The position numbers and the translations under genes are program-made. Source: Massospora cicadina (lineage: Eukaryota; Entomophthoromycota; Entomophthoromycetes; Entomophthorales; Entomophthoraceae). Taken from it: a DNA stretch of 64,000 bases. Below the pieces are notes generated by a model. That model was not told where the DNA came from. It was given only the letters and a program-made list of their open reading frames with translations, and made no database searches. This document shows positions 21,011 through 33,618 of this stretch, piece by piece (within the stretch, counting starts at the first letter, position 1; each line of letters opens with the position of its first letter). The stretch covers positions 62,001 to 126,000 of the forward strand of contig JAKSZP010013293.1 of NCBI GenBank assembly GCA_022478985.1, in the 5' to 3' direction.

Positions 21011-22755
21011 AAGGATACAGCTTTAGAGAGAGAAATTGAGCTATGTGAAGAAACTGGTGTATAAGTTTCAACAGTGTTAATTTCCCACTACAACTCTTAT
21101 TGGCAAACGTCAAGGAGTTGAGATCCAGGTTGATGTTCACTTGGTGATGACGCCACCAGCACATCCCCATGATGACAGGGTGCAGTAGACCAGGCACTGC
21201 TGAAAAGTAGTCGCAAAGGCAGAACTCGTCAATGAGAGATTGTACTGGATGCTGGTATATCAAGTCATTGGCTCATATGAGGCTCCTAATACTGAGGGGG
21301 CTAGCGTAGTTCCCAGTTCCATTAAGTAAGCAGATTTTTAATCCACGAAGTTGCCTGCTGCTTCTTTATTAAGGAGTGCTTACACAGTAACCTAACGCAT
21401 CCCTACTATTAAGGTAATTAAAACAATAAGTAAGCTTGATCCTCTTTATTGGTCATGGAGAGCGAAAGGGCAGCAGAAGTGGGGCTGGACCCATAAAGAA
21501 AAGAAAAACCTTGGTCACAATTGAACTAATTTGATTACTCTCAAAGGGATCATCAACAAGGTTCTCCTGGTCCATAGACAATATGTAGTTAATAGGATTA
21601 ACAGCTATGGCCTTGTTCATTACGCTTGCAGGGGAAGGGGGTTCTAGGGTCAATGTCTCAGAGGGACCTTTGTGATCTTATGCAACAAGTGGAATTGACA
21701 TGGTAGGAGTAGAACTTAAGTTGGTGGAATAAAAATCAGTTTCCTGATCATCTGCGTGGGCTTCCACCTGGGCTATTTGTTTGGGTGTTAAACAAGGGGT
21801 TTCTGGGTTTAGTATTACAATCAGATCTTTTTAATGGCGGTGAGAAAGGGATTCTCCACAGTAACTTGTACTCTCCAGGGCGCCCAAAGGGTATGGAGAT
21901 ACCACTGTAACCACAGAGGAACGCTCCTTGGACCCTTATTTTCTGCAGGGATAGACCCATATGCCTTCATCTGATATGAACTAGCTTTAAGGGGGATTTA
22001 CTTAATGAGGGGATGCCATGACTGCCACTGAGGGTATGAGTGTAGAGTGGTTTTGCCCCCATTGAATACGCCAAGGAAAATGTTGCCTCTATAAAGATTT
22101 GTAGAAGATCTTATGAAGGATTACTACCTACAGTAGTCCCAACTCTGACTAAAGGCTGACGCTGCAATGTCTGTAGAGATCTCAACTGAAGGCACTAATA
22201 TTGTGGAGGCTTTAAAGAGCGACAACAGATCAGAGACACCCTGATAGAGAGTGAAGAAGCGAAAGAGGTGTGATGCTCTAGATTCAGGTGCTTGTATTGC
22301 AGAAGACACTATACATAATAGGGAGCATTATTAACCATTTTGTTTACAGAAAGCTGCACATATCTGATCCAGGGCAATCTGCTCCTTCAAAGGCGTATTA
22401 AAAGCCATACTTATCTATGCATTAATAGGAGTAAGAATTTGAGAACCCCCAGCTGCAAAGCGCACATGAAGTTCCTCCAAGGCATCAAGCAACTTTTCTG
22501 CAACTTCTAATGAAGATACTGGAGTATCCCTAACACTAGAACACCTATTGAGGGGAAAACTAATTTTCAAGTGCTCTATGGTCATTGCTCTGTGACAAGA
22601 TAAGTTGTTACCAGGGTCTGCAGAGTGAAACAAGTAACCAACAAGAGAAAACCGGGTCATAAAGGGAGTTTAAGTTCATAGTTAACTTATAGCAACTGCT
22701 TCGCCTGATCCCAGAAGGAGGGCGGAAAGTGCTGTGGTTACTGGTAGGTTCATTG
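21011..22755 (-). pseudogene. Gag and protease region of TE-4, broken
   Basis: The 21263-20937 frame has FANKSCSGKLTLLKLIHQFL and LYPLDLPQYIPDFLATYKDV, the region between protease and reverse transcriptase. Upstream frames (21453-21653, 21748-21960, 22124-22309, 22415-22660) are gag in position. The last reads VAEKLLDALEELHVRFAAGG, but I see no zinc knuckle. A minus-strand ATG right next to the 5' LTR (MNLPVTTALSALLLGSGEAV, at about 22753-22690) may be the gag start. Function is inferred mainly from order. Confidence 0.5.
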
Positions 22756-24511
22756 TGTTATGGATTATGCTGATTAAAGTAAGACTGGGCTTTAAAATTT
22801 GGGTGAGTGAGAACCCAGGTAAGCCCAGAATTCCAATGGAAAAGCAGCTCTGGTGACTTATATAAAGACGCCCTATGGTTCTTGTGGAAAATAAAAGGTA
22901 AACATCATACCAAAGGCTCAATAGCAAACCAGATGGATCAATGGGGGCAATTGGGAACTTTCTTGGCAACCGAAAAAAGGGAGGGAGAAGATGGAGAATG
23001 AAATATCCTCTTAGGTTTGCAGTTGCTGCCTTTGGCTTCAGTCTGTTGATTCTCAGGATCATTTTTATATATGTAGGAACCCATGGGTTCATTAAAAATT
23101 GATATGTGGAAATGGGGTCTGGGTTTGCAAATTAAATCAAATTGGGTTGATTCATATGTGGTGGTCTTGGACATCATCACGCAGTTGTTAAAAAGGTTTC
23201 AGTGGCCCACAGAATTGGAAAAGTCATTTGGATGATGTATTGATTTATTAAAAATTGAAGCGGATTGCCCAAGAAACAATGTTCTTGGTGATCCACCACC
23301 TGGGTTTTGTCCCCTGATGAGGAAATGGATGATTGTTGTCTACAAAGTCAGCATAATAGAAGGCCACGCCTCATCCAAATCATACTGGTATATTAGATAC
23401 TATGAGATGAGCTGGTCATATCATGATAGCCATCCTTAGAAAGGGACTGCACGACGTTTGTTTGGACAGATTGCGCTTTCTCAGTGGTGAGTTGACGAGC
23501 TGAAACTGGAAGATTGGAGTGCCCATCTTGGATGGCGGATTAAAGGAGCAGGTAGGGGGCATATACTTTGATGACCTTAACTATTTCCTTAAGAGCTGCT
23601 AGGTTGAGGGATGATATTGTCCACTCAACAATTATCAGTCCTTGAACGCTAATAGCAGAGGGTTTATTCGGATTTAAAGTGAAATTTTGGTGGAAAGTGT
23701 GTCAGCAGTGCTTGCAGAGTGGTTTTTGGAATTGAATTTTTAACTAAATTTAGTAATAAAAAATGAACTGACAACTGACCTAGAAATAGCGGTTGTCTTT
23801 TATATCAGTTGTGTAAGAGATTAAGGAAGAGCTTGACATGGGCTAGATGACATGTATTTGACGAACAGCCTCGTTTTGAGGATCATCTTTTAGATTACAT
23901 ACAAGGTGTATAAGCTCTTCAAAGCATAATTATAAATCAGCTACAGGGGTACACTCACTGATCCAAAATTGAGCGGATTGGCTCAGATCAGGAGCTTTAC
24001 AGAATTGGTTTTGGGCAGAATTGCTTTTAACAATCAATTCAAGTTTAATAAAATCTAACGTTTTGGTACTAAATTATTAACTCAGATTTGCGCCCAAGAA
24101 CCAGAATTTCAAATTATGTGACCTGAACTTGATTCCCTTTCTTACTACAGGTTTTCTGTGCTTTGAGGTCGTTTTTTCATTTTCCAGGGGCTGGAAGGTG
24201 ACCTGCTGGGGATTAGATGAGGTGAGGTCATGCTAGTGGCAACAGGACAGGATTAAATCCCTACAGATCCCCTTGATTTTATCTATACGGGAAGAAGTAG
24301 GAAATGGGGTAAAGTGGAGGTTGGTTTTTGGGGGCTAAATTAGTTACCCAGCGCTCATCAACAACTCGGGACAGGCCACTCAGTTAAACTAAGCGCTCCA
24401 CAGGTGCCTTGGGACACTTTTTTAGCACTAGATGTTGCTTTTGGTTGCTTATTCTCTCTTTAAGAGAGCTTCCAACGATCTAGCCCAAGAGTTATGTTCT
24501 CTAGACTTATA
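22756..24511 (-). repeat. 5' LTR of TE-4 (1.76 kb)
   Basis: Partner of 16275-18011, with TGTTATGGA (plus strand) at 22756 matching TGTCATGGA at 16275. The other end reads AGACTTATA where the partner has AGACTTACA. It carries a SINE-like insertion at 24418-24451 that the partner lacks. Confidence 0.8.
24418..24451 (-). mobile_element. A-tailed SINE-like insertion in the 5' LTR of TE-4
   Basis: TTTTTTAGCACTAGATGTTG and the following bases lie here but not at the same place in the 3' LTR (17941-17970), where GGGACACATTTTCTTTCTG runs on without a break. The complement ends CATCTAGTGCTAAAAAA, matching the family tail. No clear target duplication is left, so the 5' limit is approximate. Confidence 0.5.
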
Positions 24512-26222
24512 GTAAAAGATATTTTTTCTAAAATAAGATAAAAAGAAAAGAATTAAATTGTATAAAAAAGGCTCCAAGTACAAAGATTAAGCCTCTCCTA
24601 AAGGTATTCCTCCAGCAATCAAAAGTAATGCCACCTGAAGAAAAATTACCAAATACAGTCCATAAATTTAATTAGCTCCATCCCCTGCCCTGTATACTAC
24701 ACTTGCCCAATTTAAACTCTACTAGACAAGAAGTGCCTTAGTTTTCTCTGAGATCCTACTAGTACATAAAGGGACAAAAATTTCCATGTTGAAAACTTTA
24801 CACAATAAACTAAGATGAGAATCTGTACAGATTTGTAAAGGGCATTGAATTATTCATTGCTGGACATAAGGCCTTTGTATAAAAATTACTAATCTTTGAA
24901 TTAGATGTTGGAATCGCCAACCAAGTCACTTTCTACTTGAAGGAAAAATTTGTAACCTACAGGAGCCAAGAGCACCATAATATGAGATAATCAGATAAGT
25001 GGAAAAGATGGCTCAATGCAAGGCCAACTTATGATGATCAGTTATAATATAGCAATAAAATGATCAATTTCTTTGATCAATTTACCCTAGAATCTCACAT
25101 ATTAGTAGAGATGTCATATCATACTAGGCGACTTTGGGATTAAAAGTCCTTTAGCATTAAAACCACATCATGAACTTTTTAAATGTAATGGCCTAAAACT
25201 GCAAGAAGATATGACTCTGCTTTACATATATAATTTACCATTGAAGACTAACCACTAAGTTCAGACCTCCAGAATCAGAAAGTAAACCATCCACCCACTG
25301 TTGTTAGACCACAAACGTAAGCTCTCATCCACAAAAGATATGACTTTTTGCCCAAGTTTCAATTTTTAGGTAGGGGCCACGAGCATTGTTTGCAGGAGCA
25401 AGAGTTAACCTCTGACTTGTCATCACCATGGTCAATGGGGCATTCGCCTTACACTGCTAGTAAATAATGAGTAAATATAGTGCATAGAAACCCAACTACC
25501 AAAGGAAATATTAGTCAGAGTAGAGGAGGGACATTCTACCTCTGCCATTATGACCTCAATTTTTTAATCTGGATGCAGTTAATTTTTCTGCTATAGACTT
25601 GAAATTTCCACTGATAATTATAGAACCAGTGAACTACCTACAATGTGAACATACAAACTCTCGCCAAGGCTCAAGAATTAATGGCATAGGAAGCCCATAA
25701 AAACCAAAGGCCTATGCATATCAATCACTTGAACATTTTTTTTGGATGAAACATGACCCTCTTGCAAAGTACCATCCCTCAAGGGATTAAGTATAGCCAT
25801 ACAAACAGATATGATTACAAAGATTACTTACAGATAGGAACTGTTGTAGATGGTTCCTAAGCAGAAAGCTTTCTTAGATTTACGTGCACAAACATCTGAG
25901 TTTCCTCTTAGTCCGAGTAACTTATCGTGATATATTATTATCATAAACCAAAGTTTGCGCTCAATTAAACTAGAGCCATTAGATATAGTATCAACAGAAC
26001 TTGTAGATAAACTGTCATTATATATGGACGTTGAGAAACGACTAATTAACAACTTCTATCTCAGAGTTCACTAACTTATAAGGAAATTACAGCTCATTGC
26101 TCTTAATTCCAATGATTTCCATATCTGCAACCGTAATTGTGCTTCCCACTCAAAATTTCTGGCTTGTTAGTCAGAGCAGCGTCCATGCACTAATTTGGCA
26201 GTATCATCAATGTTGTTGAAGG
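24512..26222 (+). pseudogene. TE-5 gag end and protease, first half (family alpha)
   Basis: Highly decayed plus-strand sequence. Near 25530 it reads GHSTSAIM and an YLCH-type segment matching the gag/protease junction of TE-8. Near 25700 AYAYQSLEHFF matches YACQMFDQVS of TE-11. Protease follows at about 25960-26060 (PLDIVSTELVDKLSLYMDV), with the catalytic DTGA lost. It ends with FGSIINVVEG at 26195-26222, exactly where TE-6 begins. The continuation is at 47877. The part before about 25500 is unrecognised, and no 5' LTR was found. Confidence 0.55.
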
Positions 26223-26765
26223 TGTTAACTCGACCTTGAATAATCACCTATTAAGTGTCAATGACTGGAACAAAAATAATTCAATTGGACTTCCATTAAA
26301 ACGCTCTTCTGATTAATACTAAACCTTAGTTTTATTCATTCCTGAGTCATCATGCGGTGACTTCTACTCTTTAAACCAAGCCTTCTACATACATAGACAC
26401 TATTATACCTGTTTTTACTTATTATACACAATGTGCCCAATTATACTCCCATTAACAGTATTTCTATCCTGGATGTATCAATGTTCTGTGGCTAAGGAAT
26501 CACTTATAAATACCTCTTCTTTATATCTCAGCATTATATTGACATTTGACTAAATTACCTTAGTTATTTTGAAAATATTCTTGAAGTAGAGATTTACTAT
26601 TCTAAGAATTGAATAGATAATGAGCATATTATAGCACTCCACCAGGTATCCTGAAAAATTTACCTTATTGTTGGAAATAGGTGTTACAATCAAGTAGTAT
26701 CAACGGAGTTTTAGGAAGAAAACTATACTAGTGCAAGTAGAGTGCTAGTCATGCGCTATACATCA
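26223..26765 (+). repeat. 5' LTR of TE-6
   Basis: Starts TGTTAACTCGACC and ends at ATACATCA. It pairs with 47327-47876; common stretches include TTGGAGTAGAGATTTA (TTGAAGTAGAGATTTA here), TCATCATGCGGTGACTTCTA versus TCATCAAATGGCGACTTCTA, and TAGAGTGCTAGTCATGCGC versus TAGAGTCCTCGTCACGCGC. Confidence 0.75.
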
Positions 26766-26783
26766 TGGTACTCACTACAAAGC
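26766..26783 (+). other. Primer-binding site of TE-6
   Basis: TGGTACTCACTACAAAGC directly after the LTR. It differs from TE-8 at one of the first 12 bases. It supports the LTR boundary and membership of family alpha. Confidence 0.65.
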
Positions 26784-29560
26784 TCCCCATCTAATTAATT
26801 TTAATAGAAATATGAAGTCTCCCACTAAAAATAACTGTATAATTAAGTTCTCATAATTTATGTCAGCTCATCTAGAGCTTTTCAGCTGGCTCAGGCCAAG
26901 GAAGTATTAAGTAATTATCTCCGCTTTGAAAGCCTTAATTCCTATATATTTTCTCCAAGGAGCAGCTACAACATATTAGTTAAATACTGTTGAGAGGGTT
27001 CCATCTATTTAATAGTGGTTGGCCATCCTTGTACCCTCCTTATTTTCTGAAAAATATAACTAAAAGCGATATTGTAAAGACTTTGATTAACTCTGAGGTG
27101 TGAATTGCAGTCAAGTGTTGTCCTTTATGAGCAGCATCAAACATTTAGGACAATATATCTTGGGATATCTGCAGCCATGATGGGAAATTTCTAAATGACT
27201 AATATTTATCACCTGCTCTAAATATGGAAGATTTTCAGTGGAACCAACAGAATTTGGATGTATTGAGCTACTTAAATAATCAACTTGAGAACAGCTTCTG
27301 AGCGGTATGACAGGCTGTCAACTTGAACTATGAGCTCATCTGTCAAGTCTCCCATCAACTAAATAAACTTATTAATCAGCTAAGCTGGAATGTGAGCAAA
27401 ATCAGGTTTCAAGCTATGAATGACAAGGCGTTACTGCCTCCTGACTACACAAAGTAAATCAGTCCCAAAAAGAAACTAGGAATTTGATAAATTCTGCAAG
27501 AAAGGAAGTCCAACAATCAAAGAAGTGGAAGAGCTCAGACAGTATACTCAGCGGGAAATGCAATTTACTGCCCAACATATCTTAATTATGGCAGAGGAAA
27601 CCACCACCCTTTGGTAGGAGTTATTAAAAAGTATTTGAGGAGGGTCAACCTTGGGAAAAATATACCATATTGAGATTTTTTTAGCCAGTACAGGTTTTGA
27701 ACTTGTGTTTGATAAAACCTGCACTAGAGTGGAAACAGGAATTACCCTGCCAGGCTAGCCAACCTTCTTTGGTAGGAGATATTATTCTCTAAAGTAAACA
27801 GGAAGCCATGCATCACAACATTTGACGCCCTGAAGAGTGCTTGTGTCTCTTATACTAACAATAAAGGGACGTTTAGGGCTAATAATGAACTTTTAGCGTA
27901 TTAATTAAGAGGCATGGACGCCAACAAAGTTCTAGAGGCTGAGAATGTTGAGCTATAGTATTTAATTTGAGAGTTACAAAATGAGGTTACTACTATAAAG
28001 AAATTCAGAGAATTTATGTAACAGGATCAATGAGAATAATTGAATTAAGATTGATGCATGGAAACTTTTCTAAGAAAAGGACAGTGCCGATGCAAAGTCT
28101 AAGTACACCACCATAAAAGTATAAGACTAGTAGAGAAAGCTCTCTCTGAAGTTGAATCTACAAGAACTGCCATAACTCAGCCTTAACAATCCATGCCAGT
28201 TTCTCTGTTGGCATTGCCCTCATCTACCAGTTCTTCTAAATCAGCTGCAAGACTCTGCTGGAAGTCCAGCAACCTGGGACCTCATATTGGTTCTTCACAA
28301 GTTGCGTTTGGACCTAAAGTCTCCAGCATGTGATTCTAGTTCTTTCAACGATTTAACCCTGTCAACCTACTTAAGTTTACCCAGCATTAAAATAGGTATT
28401 CTTTTATATAGATGTTTAGAATGATAATATAAGGAGCCAATGGTTAGTTTAAGGCCAACCACCATGATAAATTGTTTAGCTGGTCAAAGATAGGATTTGA
28501 ACATATTTTATCTACCTGAGTATCACAAGGTCTATGCTGATGTTGAGAACGTATAGCTTAAAAAATTTGGCAGTCCTGAAAGTTAGCTATTTGCAATGCT
28601 GAGTTTTTATTAAAAATATTTATGTAAGGACAAGATAATCACTGAGTTTGCCAACTGTTTCTAACACAAGAGCAAGTTCTAACGGGAGCCAAGGCTATGA
28701 CTGAATTTGATGTGAAGATAATCTTGCAAAACGCACCTGACTTACTTGAGCTATACCATTCTCTGCTACCTGTGCTGGCCTAGTATTTAGGTACCTTTGC
28801 CATGATCAAATACCTCAAGCAATGCAAGGTTACCTTTGGACCACTGAATATTGAGATGAGCGAAAGTTGCGCCATTTTTAAAAAGGTAATATTAGCAACC
28901 TGGTAGTCATAAGCTTGAAACAGCGTGGAAATATAGGACCTTGAAAGAATCTTAATAACTATCTTGCTGTATGTGCGATTCTAATGGGCACCTTTGATGC
29001 CAGCTAGCCAAGAGTTGTTCCAACATCAACTTTAGAATTTCACTATGGGAAAGGACGACCAGATAAAAGATGGGCAACAATAAAGATGGGATACTCTATT
29101 ATTTTGAAATCATCTATCCCATTTTAGATACAAGACTAAACCCAACCCTAGCCAGTGCTTGCAGTGACCCAAAGTCAGCGAACCAAACTTGAAAAGAAGT
29201 TCCAAGGGATTTATCCTAAGCCTTACTCTACACAGCTAGCTTAACAGAACCAGTAAAAAAATCAGACTAGTAAAGAGAATTATCTCTCTTGGAAGGTGTC
29301 AAAATAGTCCCAACGCTTAAAACTTTAAAACCCATTCTCCAGACGTGAGGAAAAGTTATAAAACTTTGATTGACCATATTGATGATTTTGCTGTTCTCAC
29401 ATTGAAAAAAAATATGGTTACTACTATGATTGCTCTTGTATTTACATACTTGTAAATAGGATTCAATTCTGCGCATAAGTTGATAGTGAAGCACCATTCA
29501 ACGTAATCTTGAGCCACTTTGCAAAGAAGTTTTAAACTGCTTAAGTTGTGGCTTATTTTC
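26784..29560 (+). pseudogene. gag of TE-6, heavily decayed
   Basis: Only scattered similarity. Near 27220-27300 NMEDFQWNQQNLDVLSYLNN resembles the coiled region of TE-8 gag. Near 28530-28670 YADVENV..KKFGSPES.LF, then KDKIITEFANCF, align with YRDIYNTMLRLFGGTSKMS of TE-8. The segment is about 0.7 kb longer than the TE-8 gag, so it may hold a further unrecognised insertion. No zinc knuckle is visible. Confidence 0.5.
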
Positions 29561-30300
29561 AGATTTACATGAATTCAGGATCTGGTAGCACTATCATTAT
29601 GGGTGCTTACAGTGCACTACCTATGAGGGTTGGACCCCTTAAAGTTGGCGCACCCACCAAAATATTACCCAGTTATAACTATCAATCCTTGATTGGAACA
29701 AGTTTTTTCAAATTTTATAGGTAGTTGTCAGCTACAAGGAGATTATTTTAAGATTCTTAGTCAAACCTTACCATCCATTAGTCTCAGGAAAAGCAGGTTT
29801 CTCTTCTAATAACTACCTTTATCAATGTGACCTATACTGATGGAGTTATCTCTATTTTTTATCAGCGGATTGATCATCAAAGTAGGGCCCCACACCCTGT
29901 CATCTCCAAACTCCAAGGCATTCCTTTTACGTGTTTCCTCCAATTGTGAGCTACTCTCATGGGAACATCATTTTATCAGATGGGACTGATTCTTCATTTT
30001 CTGGATGGATTACTAAGAAGAATTTACTCACAATAGGAAAAATCCAGAATTGAACGTCGTGCAACACCTGTTTTAATAGTTTCTGGGCATCAGGAGATCT
30101 GTGTTATCCTTTCTAACTTGACTGGAAGATCATTGTAACCAAAGTACAGGATATTAATTATGTACATTTACTGCCCCGGATGAAGTATTAAACATTGAGG
30201 GCATTGGGGACCTGTCAGAATTTGACCTACTGATGCTGCCCTGAACGCATATGCCATTATCCCTCAGTACAATTAACAGCCTGTTAGAAGAGCAAAGGAA
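29561..30300 (+). pseudogene. Protease and linker of TE-6, decayed
   Basis: Near 29600-29720 the plus strand reads GAYSALPMRVGPLKVGAPTK and then NYQSLIGTSFFKFY, aligning with the second half of the protease in TE-3 and TE-11 (GAYSALSLQFGSI, LLIGTAFLRHYGA). The catalytic motif upstream is not recoverable. Linker sequence follows up to about 30300. Confidence 0.6.
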
Positions 30301-31496
30301 TCAAGCCTTACCTTACTACAAAAATACGCGCATGTATTTGCTACCAGGTTTTATGACCCAGGGTATGCAAAGGCATACTACATCATATTGACACTAGCGA
30401 TGCCTGTCCCATATGCTCTCACCCATATGATGTAGTCAAGCTAGGGAAGAGATTGTACCAAAAAAGCTTGTTTAATTACTACAACAGGAATGATTGTGCA
30501 TTCTCATAGTCCCAAGGCCAATTAAACTCATAATTTAGAAGAAGGATGGCTCTAACTGAGCATTGAGCGATTATTTTTTCAAAAATAAAATTAATAAAAA
30601 GACTCTATTTACTAATGCGCATAGATGGTGCTCTTGAACAACTAGGGTAGGCAAGTAATTTACTGCACTAGATCTCATATACTGTTATTGATAATGAACT
30701 ATCCATCAACAAACAGGTTAAGCGCGATATTATAACTTCTCAAGGGCTATATCAACCTTCTTGCATGCATCAAGGTTTATGTAAAGCCAGCAATCTCACT
30801 AAGAGCCATGGACATCATTTTGGAAGATTTGAAGCTGATCTTCATCATGGACTAGCTTGACGATATCAATTCATGTTTTCACACTTTCATGCAACACCAG
30901 CTATATCTGGAAGAATTTTTATAACAAATACTAAGTCTCAATTAAAAACAAGCCTTGCAAATGTCAGTTTTTCAGAAATCAGTTGGAGTACTTTGTCACA
31001 ATGGGATATTCAAAGGATATTCTCAGCCTCAGAATCTTGAGGCTGTTACCCATATATAGAGTACAAAGAATAAATGGTTAGTACAAGTAATTTTAGGTAT
31101 AGTAGGGTACTACTGTCAATTCATAAAAGAATTCGACCAACTGGCTCTGACTCTGTTACACCTAATCAGAAGCGGAATAGTTGTTATCTGATCCCTCAGA
31201 TATGAGATTGTTCTCAACAAGTAAAAGTAACATTTACTCCACCGCCAGTGCTATGTTACTCTTATTTGACTAGCCCTTTATTATTCAGTCTAATGCTTCG
31301 TTAACAGCAATTTGAGCAGTGATCCCACATCATGATGAACATGGAGAGTAGCACCCAGTGTCTTTTTGCATCAGCGCCCCTTACCAAGCGGAAAGAAATT
31401 TTTATAGCTATATAATGCAAATGATAATCCATTATATTTGCTTATAAACAGTTCTGCTTTTATATTTATTAAACTAAGTTTCAAGTAATTAGAAAA
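30301..31496 (+). pseudogene. Reverse transcriptase and first part of RNase H of TE-6
   Basis: Segments in order: DVVKLGKRLYQKSLFNYYN near 30430, LMRIDGALEQLG near 30610, QGLYQPSCMHQGLCKAS near 30740, the region of the catalytic site (LA*RYQF) near 30855, then RNase H with TKRKEIF and FAYKQFCFYIY near 31380-31460. The YLDD site is lost. The RNase H breaks after FQVI at 31496, where TE-7 is inserted. Confidence 0.65.
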
Positions 31497-31987
31497 TGTT
31501 AACTTTCAGCGATATTAGATAAATCCGTTGAGATAGTTTCACATGGTAAAACCCACTGAGCAATGGACAATTGATATAGTGATCGCTAATCCTCAATAAT
31601 AACAATAAAGTTAGATATAAGGAGCTATCACCATATAAAACCCAGTTTATTTAATATATAATAACGGACTACTTCTGTTTAACCCTGTTTTTTTCTTCTT
31701 ATTCCAAAAAGACATTCTTTTCATACTCACGCTCAAATCTTAATCCTTGGTATTCATAATCATTCTCAACCCTTCCACTTAGTAATTTTTATTTTCTATG
31801 AGCTTTAGGTGTTACATTCTACCATCAGAGCTTATGAGGAATTCCCTTAAATCACCAAGATATAAATACTTTGATATATTTGTCTCATGTCAACATAATT
31901 TTCCACTCAATCTCAAGGCTCATTTTAACTCTAAATTACAATCCTTTGGATTGATAGCTTTCGCTTAGTCATATTAATTTTTCAACA
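31497..31987 (-). repeat. 3' LTR of TE-7
   Basis: Plus strand TGTTAACTTTCAGC at the left and TTTTTCAACA at the right. It matches 43611-44120 over long stretches, for example ATATAATAACGGACTACTTC and TTCCACTCAATCTCAAGG. Confidence 0.8.
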
Positions 31988-33390
31988 TTACCCCCAGATT
32001 GGATGTAAGCTCATATTGCTTGTATGCTTTGAGGAACTTCGCGTGAACTTGAATGATAGTCTGACAACCTGTGGTTCCTTAATGGTGTAGGCATCGATAC
32101 AAATCCTCTCAATAATTTCAGATGGTCCAGTCCGGATGATAGCGTGTTTGTTCTTCCACCCATTTCATATTATCTGGGAAACAAGACATGATCTCCTACA
32201 GAGAACTGTGGGAGTCTGCTACGTCTACTTTGGTCAGCTGCCTGATTATAAGTCTTCTTTTTCAAGCTGTTAGAATAAGCTTATGTTTGTAATTTTATCA
32301 GCGTGTCTGTTAGGTTGGTCAGATAACTCTGCGGTTCTAATCCACCACTATCTTCCACACAGGAGTAAATGAAAGTGGGCTAGGATGGATGTCTACCATA
32401 GAGCAATCGGAAAGTACTCTTGCCCATTGACAAGTAATAGATAATATTATAAGCAAAGATGGCTGTGGACAGGAGAGTACTCCGTTCAGAGGGATGATAC
32501 TTTACTAGCTTGTGAAGAATGTTTACCAATGTCCCGTTGACCCATTCCACCATTCCAAAAGATTCAGGTGGTAAGTATAGTTAATACCCCATGGATTGCC
32601 ATCAAATTGTTCAACTTTGGCAGGATATGAGATGTGAACTTAGTTCCGTTGTCTGTGAAGATAAACTGCGGACAGCTATGTTGCTGTATGACACACTCTA
32701 TGATAAAACTTGGCAGTGGTGAGAGCCCCCAATTCATTGAAAAATCTTGCTTCCACCCATTATGGCAAATGTCCAATTGCTACTATTATATACTTATAAA
32801 AGTTCACACCAGTCAGCAGAGTCCCCGCCACATCTTGAGAAAAATCTGCCACGTAAAACAGGTCTTAACCAGCTGATTGATGGATTTCTTGTGGAAAGGT
32901 TTCTCCACTTAACACTGGTGAAAATAAGCATTTGTTCCAAGCACATCATAGTGAATGTTCTCCCAATAGTAATGAGGTCTTAAGAACACCAGCATATTCT
33001 GCAGCCCTCCATGACCTACCGCCGTATGTGCATCCAAGATAATTGTTGGCCTTATGGAGGGCTTTGGAAAGCTCAGCGTCGATTCTCCAATAAGCTTATA
33101 TAATTCACCATTGCATATGAAGGCATCCTGTATAAGCCCATCCAGCCCTTTTTCACTTGTAGTGCTCATCGTGGTATTTTCCCACCACCATCTTCTCATA
33201 CATGATGTCCGCCAAATATGCTGGAACAGTGACAGTTGTTAAACGTGAGAGACAGCACACATTCTGGTGTTTCACCCTTGGCTGGAGTACAATCTCAAAG
33301 TCATATGCTTGAAGCTTCAGGGACCATTATGTGAGCTGCCCTTCAGAATCCCACAGATTATGTAGCCACCGCAAGAATTAATGGTCCATG
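31988..33390 (-). pseudogene. Purine tract and integrase of TE-7, broken
   Basis: The minus strand has CCAATCTGGGGGTAA before the LTR. The integrase zinc-binding region is at 33199-32909: DAHTAVGHGGLQNMLVFLRP, with the Cys pair at NAYFHQC partly lost. The core at about 32776-32560 keeps FIFTDNGTKFTSHILPKLNN. The C-terminal part lies at about 32450-32130. The plus-strand frames here are shadows. Stops and frameshifts throughout. Confidence 0.75.
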
Positions 33391-33618
33391 ACCACTTTTA
33401 ATTTAATTCCGTGGAGGTAGGCTAGAATTATTTATACGCTTATATCACCTTTAAGCACACCAACTTGGACACGATATATTTACATTCATGACAATTTATG
33501 CTTCTGCTACAAAACACGATGGAATGCTCCACACCTTTGACATATTTTGAGGTAATACTGCCCCTAAAACAGAAAAAAAGCGTCTGTTTGCACAATAAAT
33601 TTTTATTTGAAATTATGG
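33391..33618 (-). pseudogene. RNase H of TE-7, cut by TE-8
   Basis: The minus strand reads FIVQTDA at about 33600-33580, then a diverged stretch, SINCHECKYIVSKLVCLKVI and the start of YAYK, aligning with LNSHERNYTVTERECLAVIY of TE-11. The upstream residues NFxKE abut the TE-8 insertion; the rest of the strand (TPVLFYP) is on the far side at 40193. Confidence 0.7.

Larger units (their letters stand above)
16275..24511 (-). mobile_element. TE-4: full-length chromodomain Ty3/gypsy element (family gamma)
   Basis: Minus-strand element of about 8.2 kb with long LTRs at 16275-18011 and 22756-24511. Internal order is gag, protease, reverse transcriptase, RNase H, integrase, chromodomain. The flanks ATAAG (16270-16274) and GTAAA (24512-24516) share TAA at the same positions and may be a decayed 5 bp target duplication. 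The LTR ends and chromodomain group it with TE-1. All genes are interrupted. Confidence 0.8.
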
